A DNA stretch of 64,000 nt from an uncultured Alphaproteobacteria bacterium (GTDB lineage Bacteria; Pseudomonadota; Alphaproteobacteria; CAAHEQ01; UBA3637), in the NCBI GenBank assembly GCA_944392125.1, contig CALXVP010000005.1, positions 48,990 through 112,989 of the forward strand. The letters are read 5' to 3'. The translations under genes and the position numbers were made by a program. The notes under the pieces are model-generated. The model was not told the origin of the DNA, ran no database searches, and worked only from the letters and a program-made list of their open reading frames with translations. Position 1 is the first letter of the stretch. The number at the start of each line of letters is the position of its first letter. Shown here in pieces: positions 1-10,344 of the stretch.

Positions 1-108
1 CGTACCCACAAGCGGGTGCTCGACATTATTGATCCGACACCACAAACAGTTGATGCTCTGATGAAATTAGACTTAGCTGCCGGTGTAGATGTTGAGATTA
101 AAGTATAA
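1..108 (+). CDS. rpsJ: 30S ribosomal protein S10, C-terminal part (cut by window edge)
   Basis: The first 35 codons read as the end of ribosomal protein S10 ([20 protein letters not shown] and then a [12 protein letters not shown] end), terminating in TAA 12 bases before rplC. S10 is a small-subunit head protein and also the NusE partner in antitermination. The 5' part lies outside the window. It is the first gene of the S10 operon, so the promoter of the whole cluster is upstream and not visible. Confidence 0.93.
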   Translation, partial: RTHKRVLDIIDPTPQTVDALMKLDLAAGVDVEIKV

Positions 109-120
109 GGAAGAAAGACT

Positions 121-834
121 ATGCGTTCAGGAGTAATTGCAGAAAAAGTCGGCATGATGAGCTTGTTCCAAGAAAACGGGACACAAATTCCCGTGACTGT
201 TTTGAAAATTGACAGCACGGTAGTTGATGTTCGCACAATGGAACGGGACGGATATGTCGCTGTTCAGTTGGGATCCGGCAAAGCAAAAGCGAAAAACGTT
301 GCTAAGCCGCAACTCGGACATTTTGCCAAAGCAAACGTAGAACCGAAGAAAACATTGATTGAATTCCGTGTTTCGGAAGACTGCGTATTGCCGGTTGGCG
401 CAGAAATCAGCGCAAACCATTTTGTTGTCGGCCAGAAAGTTGATGTGACAGGCACATCAATCGGTAAAGGCTTTGCCGGTGTGATGAAAAAATATCACTT
501 CGGCGGTGATAACGCCACACACGGTGTTTCAAGAACACACCGTTCGGGCGGTTCAACAGGTCAACGTGAATGGCCGGGCAAAGTTTTCAAAAACGTTAAA
601 ATGCCGGGTCAAATGGGAAATAAGCAAGTGACGGCTCAAAATTTGGAAGTTGTTTCCATTGACGAGGCTCGCAACCTGATTATGGTAAAAGGCAGCGTCC
701 CGGGATTTGATTCGTCAATTGTTACAATCAAAGATTCAGTAAAGATTTCAAAGCAACCGACGTTACCGGTTCCTGCCGGATTAAAAGCGAAAGCTGCTGT
801 TGAAACATCTGCTGAAACAGAGGTAAAGGAATAG
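121..834 (+). CDS. rplC: 50S ribosomal protein L3
   Basis: L3 is a primary 23S rRNA binding protein that reaches the peptidyl transferase centre. At 237 residues it is a little longer than the usual ~210 because of an Ala/Lys/Glu-rich tail. The central loop is intact ([33 protein letters not shown]), including the glutamine that PrmB methylates in many bacteria. The start has a GGAAG-type ribosome site. Followed 3 bases later by rplD, consistent with one mRNA. Confidence 0.98.
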   Translation: MRSGVIAEKVGMMSLFQENGTQIPVTVLKIDSTVVDVRTMERDGYVAVQLGSGKAKAKNVAKPQLGHFAKANVEPKKTLIEFRVSEDCVLPVGAEISANHFVVGQKVDVTGTSIGKGFAGVMKKYHFGGDNATHGVSRTHRSGGSTGQREWPGKVFKNVKMPGQMGNKQVTAQNLEVVSIDEARNLIMVKGSVPGFDSSIVTIKDSVKISKQPTLPVPAGLKAKAAVETSAETEVKE

Positions 835-837
835 GCC

Positions 838-1458
838 ATGAAATATGATGTAATCAAATTAGGCGGTGAATCCGCAGGGTCAATTGACTTGGCAGATTCC
901 GTATTTGGCGTTGAAGTGCGCGAAGATATTTTGGCTCGCGTGATTCAATGGCAATTAGACAAACGTCGTGCCGGCACACACAAAGCCAAAGATGTCGGCG
1001 AAGTCAGCGGCTCGGGCGTCAAACCGTTCAAACAAAAAGGAACGGGTCGTGCACGTCAGGGTTTGGACAGAGCTCCGCAAATGCGCCATGGCGGTGTTGT
1101 TTTCGGACCGGTTGTCCGTTCGCATGCCTATGGCTTGACAAAGAAAATCCGCGCACTCGGTATGCGTGTAGCTTTGTCAATGAAAGCCAAAAACGGCAAA
1201 CTCGTCATTGTTGACGAATTAACGGCCGAAAAACCGAACACGAAAGCATTGCAAAACATTTTCAATCAACATGGTTGGAAATCCGTTTTGTTTGTTTCGG
1301 GTGAAACGGTTGACAGCAACTTTGCTTTATCGGCTCGCAACATTATCAATACGGATGTGTTGCCGTCGCAAGGAGCAAATGTTTATGATATCATCCGCCG
1401 CGATATTTTGGTATTATCCAAAGATGCCGTGGCCAATTTGGAAGGTCGGTTGAAATGA
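838..1458 (+). CDS. rplD: 50S ribosomal protein L4
   Basis: L4 lines the nascent-peptide exit tunnel. The 206-residue protein has the family core [20 protein letters not shown] and then GVVFGP, which forms the extended tunnel loop. In some bacteria L4 also represses its own operon; no leader can be judged here because the operon start is outside. Its last 4 bases overlap the start of rplW (ATGA), suggesting translational coupling. Confidence 0.98.
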   Translation: MKYDVIKLGGESAGSIDLADSVFGVEVREDILARVIQWQLDKRRAGTHKAKDVGEVSGSGVKPFKQKGTGRARQGLDRAPQMRHGGVVFGPVVRSHAYGLTKKIRALGMRVALSMKAKNGKLVIVDELTAEKPNTKALQNIFNQHGWKSVLFVSGETVDSNFALSARNIINTDVLPSQGANVYDIIRRDILVLSKDAVANLEGRLK

Positions 1459-1769
1459 GTAAGAAAAACACAACAGTAGCAACGGCCGAAACATACGATG
1501 TTATCCGCCGTCCCGTAATTACGGAAAAGGCAATGAAGAGTTCCGAACACAATCAAGTTGTATTTTTGGTTGACTTAAAGGCAACAAAACCGCAAATCAA
1601 ACAAGCGGTTGAAAGCGTGTTTGGTGTGAAAGTGACAGCAGTGAACACATTACGTCAAGAGGGGAAAACAAAAACATTCCGTGGCATTAAAGGTGTTCGC
1701 AACGAAACAAAGAAAGCAATCGTGACTTTGGCAGAAGGTCAAAGCATTGATGTGACAGCGGGGATTTAG
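1455..1769 (+). CDS. rplW: 50S ribosomal protein L23
   Basis: L23 sits at the exit-tunnel mouth and docks trigger factor, SRP and SecYEG. The 104-residue sequence has the typical [14 protein letters not shown] start and the [14 protein letters not shown] region of the family. The ATGA overlap with rplD fixes the start. A gap of 2 bases separates it from rplB. Confidence 0.97.
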   Translation: MSKKNTTVATAETYDVIRRPVITEKAMKSSEHNQVVFLVDLKATKPQIKQAVESVFGVKVTAVNTLRQEGKTKTFRGIKGVRNETKKAIVTLAEGQSIDVTAGI

Positions 1770-1771
1770 TT

Positions 1772-2599
1772 ATGGCTTTAAAAACATATAAACCTACAAC
1801 CTCAACAGTCAGACACTTGGTCGGTATTGACCGCACTGACTTGCACAAAGGGGCGCCTGTTAAAACATTGACGGAAGGTCAATCACGCACGGGCGGAAGA
1901 AACAATCACGGTCATATTACCTCACGTCGTCGTGGCGGCGGGCATAAGCAAGCATACCGTATTATTGATTTCAAGCGGAAGAAACTTGATATGCCGGCAA
2001 CGGTAGAACGTTTGGAATATGATCCGAACAGAACAGCGTTCATCGCATTGGTCAAATATGAAGATGGCGAATTGGCCTACATTTTGGCACCGCAACGTTT
2101 AGGTGTCGGTGATACGGTAGTTGCCTCGCAACATGCGGACATTAAACCGGGTAATGCCATGCCGTTGAAGAATATGCCGGTCGGAACGATTGTTCACAAT
2201 ATTGAACTCAATCCGGGAAAAGGCGGACAAATTGCTCGCTCGGCGGGTTGTTATGCCCAATTAATCGGTAAAGATTCGGGTTATGCGCAAATTCGTTTGA
2301 ATTCAGGCGAATTACGTTTGGTTCGCGGCGAATGTTTTGCATCGGTCGGAGCGGTTTCCAATCCGGACAATCAAAATACGGTAATGGCGAAAGCCGGTCG
2401 TGCTCGTTGGAACGATCGTCGTCCATCCGTTCGCGGTATTGCCATGAACCCTGTTGATCACCCGCACGGCGGTCGGACAAACGGCGGTCGTCAGCCGGTA
2501 TCACCTTGGGGATGGCAGACCAAAGGTTTGAAAACGCGTAATAACAAGCGGACGGATTCGATGATTATTCGTTCACGTCACGCAGTAAAGAAATCCTAA
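1772..2599 (+). CDS. rplB: 50S ribosomal protein L2
   Basis: L2 is required for subunit association and supports the peptidyl transferase centre. Length (275 residues) is normal. Family hallmarks are [19 protein letters not shown] near residue 50 and the C-terminal [15 protein letters not shown] with the conserved histidine. The C-terminus is strongly basic. Nothing abnormal is seen. Confidence 0.98.
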   Translation: MALKTYKPTTSTVRHLVGIDRTDLHKGAPVKTLTEGQSRTGGRNNHGHITSRRRGGGHKQAYRIIDFKRKKLDMPATVERLEYDPNRTAFIALVKYEDGELAYILAPQRLGVGDTVVASQHADIKPGNAMPLKNMPVGTIVHNIELNPGKGGQIARSAGCYAQLIGKDSGYAQIRLNSGELRLVRGECFASVGAVSNPDNQNTVMAKAGRARWNDRRPSVRGIAMNPVDHPHGGRTNGGRQPVSPWGWQTKGLKTRNNKRTDSMIIRSRHAVKKS

Positions 2600-2609
2600 G
2601 GAGGCATAA

Positions 2610-2897
2610 ATGACAAGATCCGTATGGAAAGGACCATTTGTTGACGGTTATCTGTTGGATAAAGCAGAAAAGGTCAGAGCATCAGGTCGTCATGAGGTTA
2701 TTAAGACCTGGTCACGCCGGTCAACAATACTTCCTCAATTTGTGGGCTTGACTTTTGGCGTATATAATGGTAAAAAGTTTATCCCGGTGTCAGTGAACGA
2801 GAATATGATTGGGCACAAGTTCGGTGAATTTTCACCGACGCGGACATTCCCCGGTCATACCGCAAACGACGCAAAAGCAAAGAAAGCAGGTAAATAA
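2610..2897 (+). CDS. rpsS: 30S ribosomal protein S19
   Basis: S19 forms the small-subunit head with S13 and contacts A-site tRNA. The 95-residue protein begins [19 protein letters not shown] and has the conserved [13 protein letters not shown] near the C-terminus. A strong AAGGAGG ribosome site precedes the ATG. The stop overlaps the rplV start by one base (TAATG). Confidence 0.98.
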   Translation: MTRSVWKGPFVDGYLLDKAEKVRASGRHEVIKTWSRRSTILPQFVGLTFGVYNGKKFIPVSVNENMIGHKFGEFSPTRTFPGHTANDAKAKKAGK

Positions 2898-3322
2898 TGA
2901 CAACAAATGAAGTGAAAAAAGCAAAAGCGAAAGCGCGCACGTTGCGTATTTCTCCGCGCAAATTAAATTTGGTGGCGGAATCGATTCGCGGGCTGAAAGC
3001 TGACAAAGCACTCGCTCAACTGACGTTCTCGACAAAACGTATTGCCGAAGAAGTCAAGAAAGTATTAATGTCCGCTATTGCAAACGCTGAAAACAATCAT
3101 AATATGGATGTAGATCGCTTGGTTGTATCCGAAGCATACGTCGGAAAAGCCATGGTTATGAAAAGATTTCAAGCCGGCGCAAAAGGACGCGCAAACCGCA
3201 TCATTAAACCTTTCTCAAATTTAACGATTATCGTTGCAGAGAAAGAAGTTGAGCCGAAGGCCGAAAAGAAACCGGCAAAAAAGGCAACAACAAAGGTTTC
3301 TAAGAAAGAGGAGAATATCTAA
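2897..3322 (+). CDS. rplV: 50S ribosomal protein L22
   Basis: L22 lines the exit tunnel opposite L4. The core ([19 protein letters not shown], then [12 protein letters not shown], then [10 protein letters not shown]) is intact. The 141-residue length exceeds the usual ~110-125 because of a Lys/Ala/Glu-rich C-terminal tail ([16 protein letters not shown]), a feature also seen on L15 and L17 here. It is coupled to both neighbours by 1-base overlaps. Confidence 0.97.
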   Translation: MTTNEVKKAKAKARTLRISPRKLNLVAESIRGLKADKALAQLTFSTKRIAEEVKKVLMSAIANAENNHNMDVDRLVVSEAYVGKAMVMKRFQAGAKGRANRIIKPFSNLTIIVAEKEVEPKAEKKPAKKATTKVSKKEENI

Positions 3323-3993
3323 TGGGTCAAAAAGTTAATCCAACAGGTTTACGTCTCGGCATTAACCGCACATGGGATTCTCGCTGGTTTGCGGATGCTA
3401 ATTATGCAGATTTATTGCATGAAGACATTAAGATTCGTTCATTTTTGACGAAGAAATTGGCAGCTGCGGGAATCAGTCACATCGTGATTGAACGTCCGGC
3501 CAAAAAAGCAATCGTAACGATTTATTGCGCCCGTCCGGGTGTCATTATCGGCAAGAAAGGTCAAGATATTGATTCTTTGAAAAAAGAATTGTCGGCATTA
3601 TCTAAAAACAATGATGTCAGCGTCAATATCGTTGAGATTCGCAAGCCGGAAATTGATGCAAAACTCGTTGCGGACAGTATTGCACAACAATTGGAAAAAC
3701 GTATTTCATTCCGTCGGGCAATGAAGCGTGCCGTTCAATCGGCATTGCGTCAAGGCGCACAAGGTATTCGTATCAACTGCGGAGGCCGTTTGGGCGGAGC
3801 GGAAATTGCACGTGTTGAATGGTATCGTGAAGGACGTGTTCCTTTGCATACATTGCGTGCAGACGTTGATTACGGTGTGTCAACGGCTCATACGGCTTAC
3901 GGCACATGCGGTGTTAAAGTCTGGATTTACAAAGGCGACATCATGGCTCATGATCCCATGGCACAAGATAAACGCCTTTCAGAACAACGTTAA
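3322..3993 (+). CDS. rpsC: 30S ribosomal protein S3
   Basis: S3 is at the mRNA entry tunnel and has helicase-like activity with S4 and S5. The 223-residue protein has the KH domain with its GxxG loop ([18 protein letters not shown], around residues 73-90) and the C-terminal domain [19 protein letters not shown]. It overlaps rplV by one base and ends 16 bases before rplP. Confidence 0.98.
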   Translation: MGQKVNPTGLRLGINRTWDSRWFADANYADLLHEDIKIRSFLTKKLAAAGISHIVIERPAKKAIVTIYCARPGVIIGKKGQDIDSLKKELSALSKNNDVSVNIVEIRKPEIDAKLVADSIAQQLEKRISFRRAMKRAVQSALRQGAQGIRINCGGRLGGAEIARVEWYREGRVPLHTLRADVDYGVSTAHTAYGTCGVKVWIYKGDIMAHDPMAQDKRLSEQR

Positions 3994-4009
3994 GTAAAGG
4001 ATTAAAGAA

Positions 4010-4432
4010 ATGTTAAGTCCAAAGAAAACAAAATTTCGTAAAGCATTTAAGGGTCGCATTCACGGCGACGCTAAATCAGCTACGACATTAGACTTCGGCA
4101 GCTTTGGTCTGAAAGCGCTGGAACCGGAACGGGTGACGGCGCGTCAGATTGAAGCGGCACGTCGGGCAATTTCACGTGCGATGAAGAGACAAGGCCGTCT
4201 CTGGATCAGAATTTTCCCGGATGTTCCCGTTTCAAAAAAACCGCCTGAAGTTCGTCAAGGTAAAGGTAAGGGCGCACCGGAATTCTGGATTGCGCGTGTG
4301 AAACCGGGTCGGATCATGTTTGAAGCCGATGGTGTTTCAGAAGAAGTTGCACGCGAAGCGTTTCGTTTGGCATCCATGAAGTTGCCGATTAAGACACGTT
4401 TCGTTGTCAGAACAGCCGATGAAGAGGTATAA
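4010..4432 (+). CDS. rplP: 50S ribosomal protein L16
   Basis: L16 organises the A-site tRNA elbow region. At 140 residues it has normal length and the expected start ([16 protein letters not shown]) and [19 protein letters not shown] core. One difference from the common pattern is the central stretch ending in a GKGAPEFW motif, which is conserved. The stop codon overlaps the rpmC start by one base. Confidence 0.97.
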   Translation: MLSPKKTKFRKAFKGRIHGDAKSATTLDFGSFGLKALEPERVTARQIEAARRAISRAMKRQGRLWIRIFPDVPVSKKPPEVRQGKGKGAPEFWIARVKPGRIMFEADGVSEEVAREAFRLASMKLPIKTRFVVRTADEEV

Positions 4433-4632
4433 TGATGGAAAAGTTCAAAACAATAGTGGCTAAAAGCGAACAAGAGTTATCCGAAATGGAAGCTCAGTTA
4501 AGAAAAGAAGCCTTGAACTTGCGATTCCAACAGGCAAGCGGTGCGTTGAAAAACACCGCTCGCCGTCGGCAAGTCCGTCGTGAAATCGCAAAGATTAAAA
4601 CAGCCGTTGCTCAAAAAAAAGCAACGAAGTAG
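4432..4632 (+). CDS. rpmC: 50S ribosomal protein L29
   Basis: L29 is a small two-helix protein next to L23 at the tunnel exit. The 66-residue sequence has the family pattern ([19 protein letters not shown], then [17 protein letters not shown]). ATG ATG at the 5' end leaves either methionine possible; the first overlaps the rplP stop (TAATG), which favours coupling. Confidence 0.95.
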   Translation: MMEKFKTIVAKSEQELSEMEAQLRKEALNLRFQQASGALKNTARRRQVRREIAKIKTAVAQKKATK

Positions 4633-4650
4633 TGCATAAGGAGAAGAAAT

Positions 4651-4887
4651 ATGCCGAAGAGAATATTACAAGGTGTGGTCGTGAGCGACAAGATGGATAA
4701 ATCCGTTGTCGTAAAAGTCGAACGGCGTGTTATGCACCCTGTTTATAAGAAATACATCAAGCGCAGTGCGAAATACACGGCGCATGATGAGAACAATTTG
4801 TGCAAAGTCGGTGACGTTGTGCAAATTATTGAGAGCCGTCCGCTATCCAAGACAAAGACATGGGTAGTTGTGTCGGAAAGTAAGTAA
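4651..4887 (+). CDS. rpsQ: 30S ribosomal protein S17
   Basis: S17 is an OB-fold 16S rRNA binding protein. The 78-residue protein starts [20 protein letters not shown] and keeps the [16 protein letters not shown] segment of the family. AAGGAGAAG precedes the start. Confidence 0.97.
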   Translation: MPKRILQGVVVSDKMDKSVVVKVERRVMHPVYKKYIKRSAKYTAHDENNLCKVGDVVQIIESRPLSKTKTWVVVSESK

Positions 4888-4915
4888 AATTGGATTCTGA
4901 AGGAAGGAAATACCA

Positions 4916-5284
4916 ATGATTCAAGTAGAAACAAACCTTGATGTTGCAGATAACTCGGGTGCATTGAAAGTTCAATGTATTAAAGTTATCGGCGGCTCGA
5001 AACGTAAGGTTGCTTCCGTCGGAGACGTAATTATTGTTTCCGTGAAAAAAGCAAAACCACGTGGAAAAGTCAAAAAAGGTGATGTCCAACGCGCTTTAAT
5101 CGTTCGGACGTCAAAAGAAATTCACAGACAAGACGGTACAGCCATTCGCTTTGATTCCAACGCAGTCGTTTTGGTCAATAAAGACGGAGAACCGATCGGA
5201 ACCCGTATTTTCGGACCGGTGACTCGTGAATTACGCGCGAAGAACTATACGAAGATTATGTCATTAGCACCGGAGGTATTATAA
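4916..5284 (+). CDS. rplN: 50S ribosomal protein L14
   Basis: L14 lies at the subunit interface and is the docking site of the silencing factor RsfS. Its 122 residues match the family length, with [16 protein letters not shown] at the start, the [15 protein letters not shown] region and a C-terminal [17 protein letters not shown]. Separated from rplX by one base. Confidence 0.98.
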   Translation: MIQVETNLDVADNSGALKVQCIKVIGGSKRKVASVGDVIIVSVKKAKPRGKVKKGDVQRALIVRTSKEIHRQDGTAIRFDSNAVVLVNKDGEPIGTRIFGPVTRELRAKNYTKIMSLAPEVL

Positions 5285-5285
5285 G

Positions 5286-5600
5286 ATGGCTATGAAGATT
5301 AAAAAAGGCGATCAAGTAATCGTTATTACCGGTCGTGATAAAGGAAAAACAGGCGAAGTCGTGAAAGCGATGCCGAAAGAGAACAAAGTTGTTGTTCAAG
5401 GGATCAATATGGTGAAACGCCATACGAAACCGTCACAAGAATCAGCCGGTGGCATTATTTCGAAAGAAAGCCCGATTCATGTGTCAAACGTTGCGTTAAT
5501 TGATCCGAAATCAGGCAAAGCGACTCGTGTCGGATTTAAAGTTGAAAACGGTCAAAAAGTCCGCGTTGCGAAACGTTCGGGCGAAGTGATCAGCAAATAA
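5286..5600 (+). CDS. rplX: 50S ribosomal protein L24
   Basis: L24 initiates large-subunit assembly. The KOW motif ([20 protein letters not shown]) is at residues 5-25, and IVVKHTKPSQ-type and GIISKE segments follow. Length 104 is normal. The start ATGGCTATG offers a second methionine two codons in; the first is used here because of the close ribosome site. Confidence 0.97.
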   Translation: MAMKIKKGDQVIVITGRDKGKTGEVVKAMPKENKVVVQGINMVKRHTKPSQESAGGIISKESPIHVSNVALIDPKSGKATRVGFKVENGQKVRVAKRSGEVISK

Positions 5601-5611
5601 GGGATTACATC

Positions 5612-6154
5612 ATGGTAGCAAGATTAAAAAAGAAATATGATGAAGAAATCGCTCCCGCCTTGTTAGCTCAATTCGGCTACAAGAATAAGATGGAAACACC
5701 GAAATTGGACAAGATTGTGTTGAATATGGGTGTTGGTGAAGCAACGGAAGACCGCAAAGCCCTTGAAGGTGCGTTAAAGGATATGGAAGCCATTGCCGGA
5801 CAAAAACCGGTGTTGACGCATTCCAAAAAATCCATTGCCACATTCAAATTGCGTGAAGGCATGCCGATTGGCTGCAAGGTAACACTTCGCCGCGATAAAA
5901 TGTATGAATTTTTGGATCGGTTAATTACAACCGCCTTACCGCGTGTTCGCGACTTCCGCGGTGTGTCGGGCAAGAGCTTTGACGGACACGGAAACTATGC
6001 GCTCGGATTAAAAGAACAAATCGTCTTTTTGGAAATCAATTATGACGCCGTTGATAAAATCCGTGGTATGGATATCGTTATTGCAACTACGGCAAAAACA
6101 GATGCCGAAGCCAAAGCACTTTTGGCCGGTTTCGGAATGCCGTTTATGAAATAA
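5612..6154 (+). CDS. rplE: 50S ribosomal protein L5
   Basis: L5 binds 5S rRNA and the P-site tRNA loop. The 180-residue protein has the family landmarks [33 protein letters not shown] and [20 protein letters not shown]. It is followed by rpsN after 11 bases. Confidence 0.98.
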   Translation: MVARLKKKYDEEIAPALLAQFGYKNKMETPKLDKIVLNMGVGEATEDRKALEGALKDMEAIAGQKPVLTHSKKSIATFKLREGMPIGCKVTLRRDKMYEFLDRLITTALPRVRDFRGVSGKSFDGHGNYALGLKEQIVFLEINYDAVDKIRGMDIVIATTAKTDAEAKALLAGFGMPFMK

Positions 6155-6165
6155 GGGAAGCGAAC

Positions 6166-6471
6166 ATGTCAAAGAAATGTTTAATTAACAGAAACTTAAA
6201 ACGCGAGAAGTTGGTAAAGAAATATGCCAACAAGCGTGCAGCTTTAAAAGCCATTATTACGGACGCAAATTCAACGCCCGAACAAGTTTTTGAAGCAACG
6301 TTGAAATTGGCAAAATTGCCGCGTAACTCGGCTCAGGTTCGTGTCCATCATCGGTGCGAGTTAACAGGTCGTTCACACGGTAACTATCGTAAATTAAGAA
6401 TGAGTCGTATCCAATTACGGAAACTGGCAAATGAAGGACAGATTCCGGGTATGACAAAATCCAGTTGGTAA
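6166..6471 (+). CDS. rpsN: 30S ribosomal protein S14, zinc-independent type
   Basis: S14 completes the small-subunit head. At 101 residues this is the long C-minus form: it has no CxxC pairs, only a lone cysteine in [10 protein letters not shown]. The C-terminal [26 protein letters not shown] ending is typical. The position between L5 and S8 is canonical. Confidence 0.97.
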   Translation: MSKKCLINRNLKREKLVKKYANKRAALKAIITDANSTPEQVFEATLKLAKLPRNSAQVRVHHRCELTGRSHGNYRKLRMSRIQLRKLANEGQIPGMTKSSW

Positions 6472-6484
6472 GGAGGAAGACAGA

Positions 6485-6883
6485 ATGTCTATGACAGATC
6501 CTTTGAGCGATATGCTCACACGTATCAGAAACGGTGGCATGGCTCATAAAAGTTTTGTGACTGCTCCGGCTTCAAACTTGCGTGCAAACGTATTGGAAGT
6601 TTTGAAACGGGAAGGTTATATTCGCAATTTTGAAAAGGTAGAAGTCCGTCCGGGCGTTCACGAATTCAAAATTGAATTGAAATACCACGAAGACAAACCG
6701 GTTATTAAGGAAATCCAACGTGTTTCAACACCGGGTCGTCGTGTTTATTCCAAGATTAAAGATTTACCGCGCGTATATAACGGGTTAGGTATTTATGTAT
6801 TGTCAACGCCGTCGGGTGTTATGTCCGACCATGAAGCTCGTCAAGCCAATTTAGGCGGCGAAGTTTTGTGCAAAGTATTTTAG
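6485..6883 (+). CDS. rpsH: 30S ribosomal protein S8
   Basis: S8 nucleates the 16S central domain and in E. coli represses the spc operon. The 132-residue sequence shows [15 protein letters not shown] at the start and [20 protein letters not shown] near the end, both family signatures. Start is preceded by AAGGAGGA. Confidence 0.98.
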   Translation: MSMTDPLSDMLTRIRNGGMAHKSFVTAPASNLRANVLEVLKREGYIRNFEKVEVRPGVHEFKIELKYHEDKPVIKEIQRVSTPGRRVYSKIKDLPRVYNGLGIYVLSTPSGVMSDHEARQANLGGEVLCKVF

Positions 6884-6895
6884 GAGGATATTGCA

Positions 6896-7429
6896 ATGTC
6901 ACGTATTGGAAAACATCCTGTTAAATTACCGGCCGGCGTAACGGCAACGATTACAGATGCCGAAATCATTGTTAAAGGTAAATTAGGTGAATTAAAAACA
7001 CACATTCCGCACGGTGTTACCGTTAAAGAAGAAAACGGAGAACTTGTTGTTCGTCCGATTTCCGATGACAAAGAACATCGTATGTTGTGGGGAACGGTTC
7101 GCGCCAATGTGCATAACTTGGTTACGGGCGTTTCCGAAGGTTTTAAGAAGAAATTGGAATTGGTTGGTGTTGGTTATAAAGCCCAGGCACAAGGTCAAAA
7201 TTTGAAATTGTCGTTGGGATACAGCCACGATATCGATTACAAATTGCCACAAGGCGTTCAGTGTGCAACACCGCAACCGACAACGATCGAGTTGTCATGT
7301 GCCGACAAGCAATTGTTGGGTCAAGTTGCTTCTGAAATTCGTTCTTATCGTTCACCTGAACCGTATAAAGGCAAAGGGGTTAAGTATGAAAACGAAACCA
7401 TTTTGCGTAAAGTCGGTAAGAAGAAATAA
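6896..7429 (+). CDS. rplF: 50S ribosomal protein L6
   Basis: L6 is a two-domain protein near the GTPase-associated centre. Its 177 residues start [15 protein letters not shown] and end with the [16 protein letters not shown] signature of the second domain. The [11 protein letters not shown] segment links the two repeats. A GGAGGA ribosome site precedes it. Confidence 0.98.
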   Translation: MSRIGKHPVKLPAGVTATITDAEIIVKGKLGELKTHIPHGVTVKEENGELVVRPISDDKEHRMLWGTVRANVHNLVTGVSEGFKKKLELVGVGYKAQAQGQNLKLSLGYSHDIDYKLPQGVQCATPQPTTIELSCADKQLLGQVASEIRSYRSPEPYKGKGVKYENETILRKVGKKK

Positions 7430-7440
7430 GGGGTATTAAG

Positions 7441-7791
7441 ATGAAAGAAATTACAAAACTTGCCCGTCGTAAAGCGCGCGTTCGCTACGCTTTAAAGACA
7501 AAATCAGGCAATCGCCCTCGTTTATCCGTTTATCGTTCGGATAAAAACATTTACGCGCAGGTAATTGATGACAAGAAAGGCATTACACTTGTTTCTGCTT
7601 CTTCAAAAGATGCGGAAATCACGGCCAAGGGGTCAACGGTTGCCGGAGCAACGGCAGTCGGCAAATTGGTTGCCGAAAGAGCATTAAAAGCCGGAGTAAA
7701 AGAAGTTGTATTTGATCGTAGCGGTTATTTATACCACGGACGAATCAAAGCGATCGCAGACGCAGCGCGTGAAGCTGGTTTATCATTCTAG
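7441..7791 (+). CDS. rplR: 50S ribosomal protein L18
   Basis: L18 binds 5S rRNA in the central protuberance. The 116-residue protein has the [20 protein letters not shown] start region and ends in [20 protein letters not shown]. Length and position (L6-L18-S5) are canonical. Confidence 0.98.
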   Translation: MKEITKLARRKARVRYALKTKSGNRPRLSVYRSDKNIYAQVIDDKKGITLVSASSKDAEITAKGSTVAGATAVGKLVAERALKAGVKEVVFDRSGYLYHGRIKAIADAAREAGLSF

Positions 7792-7800
7792 GAGAGCAAA

Positions 7801-8397
7801 ATGGCAGAAAATGAAATTCAAGAAAAGAAACAACGCCGTCCCCGCAAGGACCGCGATGATGCCAAAGTAGAAAAAGTAAGTGATGAATTCACCGATCGTG
7901 TTGTGCATGTCAATCGTGTTTCAAAAACGGTTAAAGGTGGTAAAAGATTTGCTTTTGCTGCATTGGTAGTTGTTGGTGATCAAAAGGGTCGTGTCGGATT
8001 TGCGCACGCAAAGGCCAAAGAAGTTCCCGATGCGATTAAGAAAGCAACGGAACAAGCACGTCGCAAGATTATGCGCGTTCCTTTACGCGAAGGCAGAACG
8101 TTGCACCACGATGTTTTGGGCCATTTCGGCGCCGGTCATGTTACATTAAGAACGGCTCCGGCCGGTACCGGTATCATTGCCGGTGGTCCGATGCGTGCCA
8201 TCTTTGAAGTGATGGGTATTCAAGACGTTGTTGCAAAATGCACAGGGTCTTCAAATCCGCACAACATGGTTCGGGCAACATTTGATGCGTTGACATCTTT
8301 ATATTCTCCGCGCTTAATTGCTGCAAAACGCGGTAAGAAAGTAGGAGATATTGTGTCGCGTCGTGATGGTGCAGTCGCTAACAAAGATGCAGAATAA
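7801..8397 (+). CDS. rpsE: 30S ribosomal protein S5
   Basis: S5 lies on the solvent side of the decoding region and affects fidelity. The conserved core ([36 protein letters not shown] and [19 protein letters not shown]) is complete. A charged ~25-residue N-terminal extension brings it to 198 residues, as often seen in Alphaproteobacteria. It is followed directly by rplO; the usual rpmD (L30) between them is missing. Confidence 0.97.
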   Translation: MAENEIQEKKQRRPRKDRDDAKVEKVSDEFTDRVVHVNRVSKTVKGGKRFAFAALVVVGDQKGRVGFAHAKAKEVPDAIKKATEQARRKIMRVPLREGRTLHHDVLGHFGAGHVTLRTAPAGTGIIAGGPMRAIFEVMGIQDVVAKCTGSSNPHNMVRATFDALTSLYSPRLIAAKRGKKVGDIVSRRDGAVANKDAE

Positions 8398-8408
8398 GGA
8401 AGAAGACA

Positions 8409-8948
8409 ATGAAATTAAATCAAATTCGCGATAATAAAGGCGCTCGCAAACAATCAATGCGTGTTGCCCGTGGCGTAAGCTCGGGTAAAGGTCGCACGGG
8501 CGGTCGTGGTTTCAAAGGACAAAAGGCCCGCACAGGCGTTCGTTTGAACGGCTTTGAGGGTGGACAAATGCCGGTTTATCGTCGTTTACCGAAACGCGGT
8601 TTTAACAACATCTTCCGGTTATCTTTTGCCGAAATCAATTTGGATACAATTCAAAAAGCAATTGATGCAAAAGTATTGGATGCTTCAAAAGAAATCAACG
8701 GTGTTTCCTTAATGGAAGCCGGCTTGATCAAAAATGTCAAAGACGGTGTTCGATTGCTCGGCAACGGCACATTGACAAGTAAGGCAACCATTCGTGTTGC
8801 CGGAGCAACCAAATCAGCACAAGCAGCCGTTGAGAAAGTCGGCGGAGAATTGATTTTGGAACCGAAAAAAGAAACTGTTTTAGTCAAAGGTCAAAAAACA
8901 TCTAAAAAAGAACCGGCGAAAAAAGCAGTATCTAAAAAAGCAAAATAA
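8409..8948 (+). CDS. rplO: 50S ribosomal protein L15
   Basis: L15 joins the large subunit late in assembly. The 179-residue protein has [18 protein letters not shown] near the N-terminus and [18 protein letters not shown], the family signature. The C-terminal ~25 residues are a Lys-rich tail ([15 protein letters not shown]) not present in E. coli L15. It lies only 11 bases downstream of rpsE. Confidence 0.97.
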   Translation: MKLNQIRDNKGARKQSMRVARGVSSGKGRTGGRGFKGQKARTGVRLNGFEGGQMPVYRRLPKRGFNNIFRLSFAEINLDTIQKAIDAKVLDASKEINGVSLMEAGLIKNVKDGVRLLGNGTLTSKATIRVAGATKSAQAAVEKVGGELILEPKKETVLVKGQKTSKKEPAKKAVSKKAK

Positions 8949-8979
8949 AGTGATATAAAGCAGACAGGAGAAAACAGCA

Positions 8980-10311
8980 ATGGCATCGTTATCGGATAAA
9001 TTAACATCAAGTATGGATTTTTCGGCTTTTTCAAAAGCGAAAGATTTGCAAAAGCGGTTGCTGTTCACCCTGTTTGCTTTAATCGTTTTTCGTTTGGGAA
9101 CCTATATTCCCTTTCCCGGAATCAATCCGGGGTTTTTAACGGAGTTCTTCTCTGAAAATTCGGGCGGATTGCTCGGTATGTTTAACGCCTTTACGGGGGG
9201 CGCATTATCCCGTATGTCGATTTTAGCATTAAATATTATGCCGTATATCTCGGCCTCCATTATCGTTCAGTTGGGGGCAAGCATTATCCCGTCGCTTATG
9301 ATGTTGAAGAAAGAGGGCGAGTCGGGATTGAGAAAAATCAATCAATATACGCGTTATTTAACCGTTTTAATTACGGTTGTTCAGGCCTTTTTTATGGCCA
9401 AAGCATTGGAGAGCGCAGGCGCAGTCATTATGCCATCCAGTGCCATGTTTGAATTATCAACGGTTGTTTCGTTGCTGGGCGGAACCATGTTTGTTGTGTG
9501 GCTCGGTGAACAAATCACGGCCCGCGGAGTGGGCAATGGTGCATCGTTAATAATTATGACCGGTATTGTTGCCGGTATTCCGGATGCCTTGGTGCGCTTG
9601 TTGGAAGAAAATAAAACCGGCGCGATGTCAACAGGCGTTTTATTGGCGTTACTTTTGATGACATTCGCTATTATTTATATTGTTGTGTTTGTTGAAATGG
9701 CTCAACGGCGGATTCCCGTTCAATATCCGAAACGCCAGGTCGGAAATCGCTTAATGCAAGGAGCCAATTCTCACTTGCCGTTGAAAATTAATCCGACAGG
9801 CGTTATGCCTCCGATTTTTGCCAGTGCGATTTTGGCAATTCCGGTTGCCATCGTGCAATTCTCATCTAAAACGAATCGATCGGATTGGGTATCGCAGTTG
9901 GCCGTATTATTAACACCGGGACAATGGCTTTATATTGTGTTATTTGCATTTTTAATTATGTTCTTTACGTTCTTCTATACGGGTATTCAATCCAACCCGA
10001 CGGAAACGGCAGACAATTTGAAAAAACAAGGTGGATTTATTGCCGGTATTCGGCCGGGTAAAAATACGGCGGAGTATTTGGATTATGTGATTACGCGCTT
10101 AACGGTGCTAGGTGCCGTTTACTTGACAGCCTTGTGTATTTTGCCGGAATTTTTGATTGCAACATGGGGTGTCCCGTTCTTTTTGGGTGGTACAACGTTG
10201 CTCATCGTTGTGTCCGTCATTATGGATACGGTTTCGCAAATTCAATCGCACTTAATTGCGCATCAATACGAAGGGTTAATTAAGAAAGCCAAACTTAAAG
10301 GACATTTTTAA
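8980..10311 (+). CDS. secY: Protein translocase subunit SecY
   Basis: SecY is the channel of the SecYEG translocon. At 443 residues with about ten hydrophobic segments it has normal size. Recognisable parts are FRLGTYIPFPGINP in TM1, the plug region with GGALSRMSILALNIMPYIS, and the cytosolic loop RRIPVQYPKRQVGNR used in ribosome/SecA contact. The position after rplO and before adk is standard. SecG is encoded separately in this window at 56941. Confidence 0.98.
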   Translation: MASLSDKLTSSMDFSAFSKAKDLQKRLLFTLFALIVFRLGTYIPFPGINPGFLTEFFSENSGGLLGMFNAFTGGALSRMSILALNIMPYISASIIVQLGASIIPSLMMLKKEGESGLRKINQYTRYLTVLITVVQAFFMAKALESAGAVIMPSSAMFELSTVVSLLGGTMFVVWLGEQITARGVGNGASLIIMTGIVAGIPDALVRLLEENKTGAMSTGVLLALLLMTFAIIYIVVFVEMAQRRIPVQYPKRQVGNRLMQGANSHLPLKINPTGVMPPIFASAILAIPVAIVQFSSKTNRSDWVSQLAVLLTPGQWLYIVLFAFLIMFFTFFYTGIQSNPTETADNLKKQGGFIAGIRPGKNTAEYLDYVITRLTVLGAVYLTALCILPEFLIATWGVPFFLGGTTLLIVVSVIMDTVSQIQSHLIAHQYEGLIKKAKLKGHF

Positions 10312-10344
10312 TTGATACAAGTGAAAAAGTTAGGAGAGTAAGCA

